The notes under the pieces were generated by a model. The model was not told the origin of the DNA. It did not search any database and worked only from the letters and a program-made list of their open reading frames with translations. The position numbers and the translations under genes were made by a program. Shown piece by piece: positions 63,525-64,000 of a stretch of 64,000 nucleotides of DNA; position 1 is the stretch's first letter, and every line of letters starts with the position of its first letter. Source of the stretch: Catonia carolina (Eukaryota; Arthropoda; Insecta; Hemiptera; Achilidae); NCBI GenBank assembly GCA_035578175.1, contig JAQMRL010000014.1, positions 16,688,274 through 16,752,273 on the forward strand, given 5' to 3'.

Positions 63525-63560
63525 CTGTAAAACAAAAAATAGCATCAGACCATCCATTTA

Positions 63561-64000
63561 CGAGGGTGGTCTGAAAAGTTTCCGACCTCTACGTGAAGAT
63601 AACAGCACTCTTAAACAAAGGCTAGTGAATTTCATTGTTGATCTGCTGACAGTTACTCACCAAAGTTTCAGCCATTTTGGATGTGCAGTTGTTATGTAAC
63701 AGTCGTTTGAGTGAGTTGGTGTGAGTGTTTTTGTGAAATGGACAAAATCGAGTATCGAGCTGTCATTAAATATTTGTTTTTGAAAGGCAATACCCCTACG
63801 CAAATCAAAGATGAGTTGGATTCTGTGTATGGGGACTCTGCACCATCATTTACCACAGTGAAATTTTGGGCAGCTGAATTTAAACGTGGCCGTAAGAGCT
63901 TGGGAGATGACAAACGTTCAGGACGTCCAAAAACTGCAAGTACCGACAAAAACATCGCCAAAGTTCACCAAATGGTGCTAGACGACCGCCGAATCAAAGT
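63561..64000 (+). mobile_element. mariner of a fourth lineage, left part (runs off window)
   Basis: TA at 63559-63560, then the TIR CGAGGGTGGTCTGAAAAGTT, which recurs in decayed form at 48634. Coding frame open to the window edge. Confidence 0.85.
63738..64000 (+). CDS. mariner transposase, N-terminal part
   Basis: 87 codons open to the window edge. The N-terminal DNA-binding half of a mariner transposase: MDKIEYRAVIKYLFLKGNTP, TQIKDELDSVYGDSAPSF, TVKFWAAEFKRGRKSLGDD, KRSGRPKTASTDKNIAKVHQ. First Met chosen because it directly precedes the conserved EYRAVIKYL helix and lies 177 bp inside the TIR. No stops so far. The catalytic part is not visible, so integrity is unknown. It lies upstream of exon a, in the host gene's next intron. 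Confidence 0.85.
   Translation, partial: MDKIEYRAVIKYLFLKGNTPTQIKDELDSVYGDSAPSFTTVKFWAAEFKRGRKSLGDDKRSGRPKTASTDKNIAKVHQMVLDDRRIK

Noticed and set aside
1..64000. CRISPR arrays, operons, ribosome-binding sites
   Set aside because: Splice junctions, SINEs and mariners show eukaryotic DNA; the few tandem repeats (18544-18655, 23480-23820) lack spacer structure.

Overview
This is eukaryotic, AT-rich, intron-dominated DNA with a very high load of transposable elements. Canonical GT-AG introns, many mariner-type (DD34D) elements, several tRNA-headed SINEs, non-LTR retrotransposon fragments and TTAA-flanked MITEs point to an insect. A hemipteran is my guess, from the general look of the SINEs; the sequence does not prove it. 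No bacterial features, operons or CRISPR arrays are present.

The single host gene I can support covers almost the whole window on the minus strand. Eleven exons (63389-63524 down to 4252-4394) have AG/GT borders and mutually compatible phases. Together they give exactly 605 codons without a stop. The product carries a methyl-CpG-binding (MBD) domain, long Ser/Thr/Pro-rich linkers, one C2H2 zinc finger and the first half of a PHD finger. This is the domain order of the MBD-R2/PHF20 family, chromatin-reader subunits of the NSL histone acetyltransferase complex. The gene's 5' exons (family members usually have Tudor and, in flies, THAP domains there) and the rest of the PHD finger lie outside the window.

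Everything else is intronic and mostly mobile. 0.6-2.8 kb: a TIR element split by a 5'-truncated LINE with a perfect target-site duplication. 3-9.8 kb: decayed mariners, one split at TTAA by a MITE. 11-18 kb: more mariners, SINEs and an abundant ~0.95-kb repeat (called E here). 19-22.5 kb: a 0.77-kb hairpin with a Penelope-like coding fragment and a hammerhead-like motif, two long-TIR MITEs and a full E copy. 24-33 kb: six exons embedded in mariner, MITE and SINE sequence plus a GC-rich insert with histone-type stem-loops. 35-43 kb: TTAA-type MITEs, SINEs, LINE ends and a 1.16-kb inverted repeat. 43.9-45.5 kb: a Harbinger element split by a MITE that itself contains E. 48-54 kb: decayed mariners and a THAP-like remnant. 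55-59 kb: SINE > pogo/Tigger-like element > LINE > intact mariner, plus a fold-back mariner. 59-61.4 kb: two P-like THAP elements head to head. 62-64 kb: a LINE end, a dispersed repeat and the start of another open mariner.

Only two transposase frames look undamaged: 55597-56676 (complete, 359 codons, 32-bp perfect TIRs, TA duplication) and 63738-64000 (runs off the window). The rest is a fossil record in which relative ages can be read from nesting.
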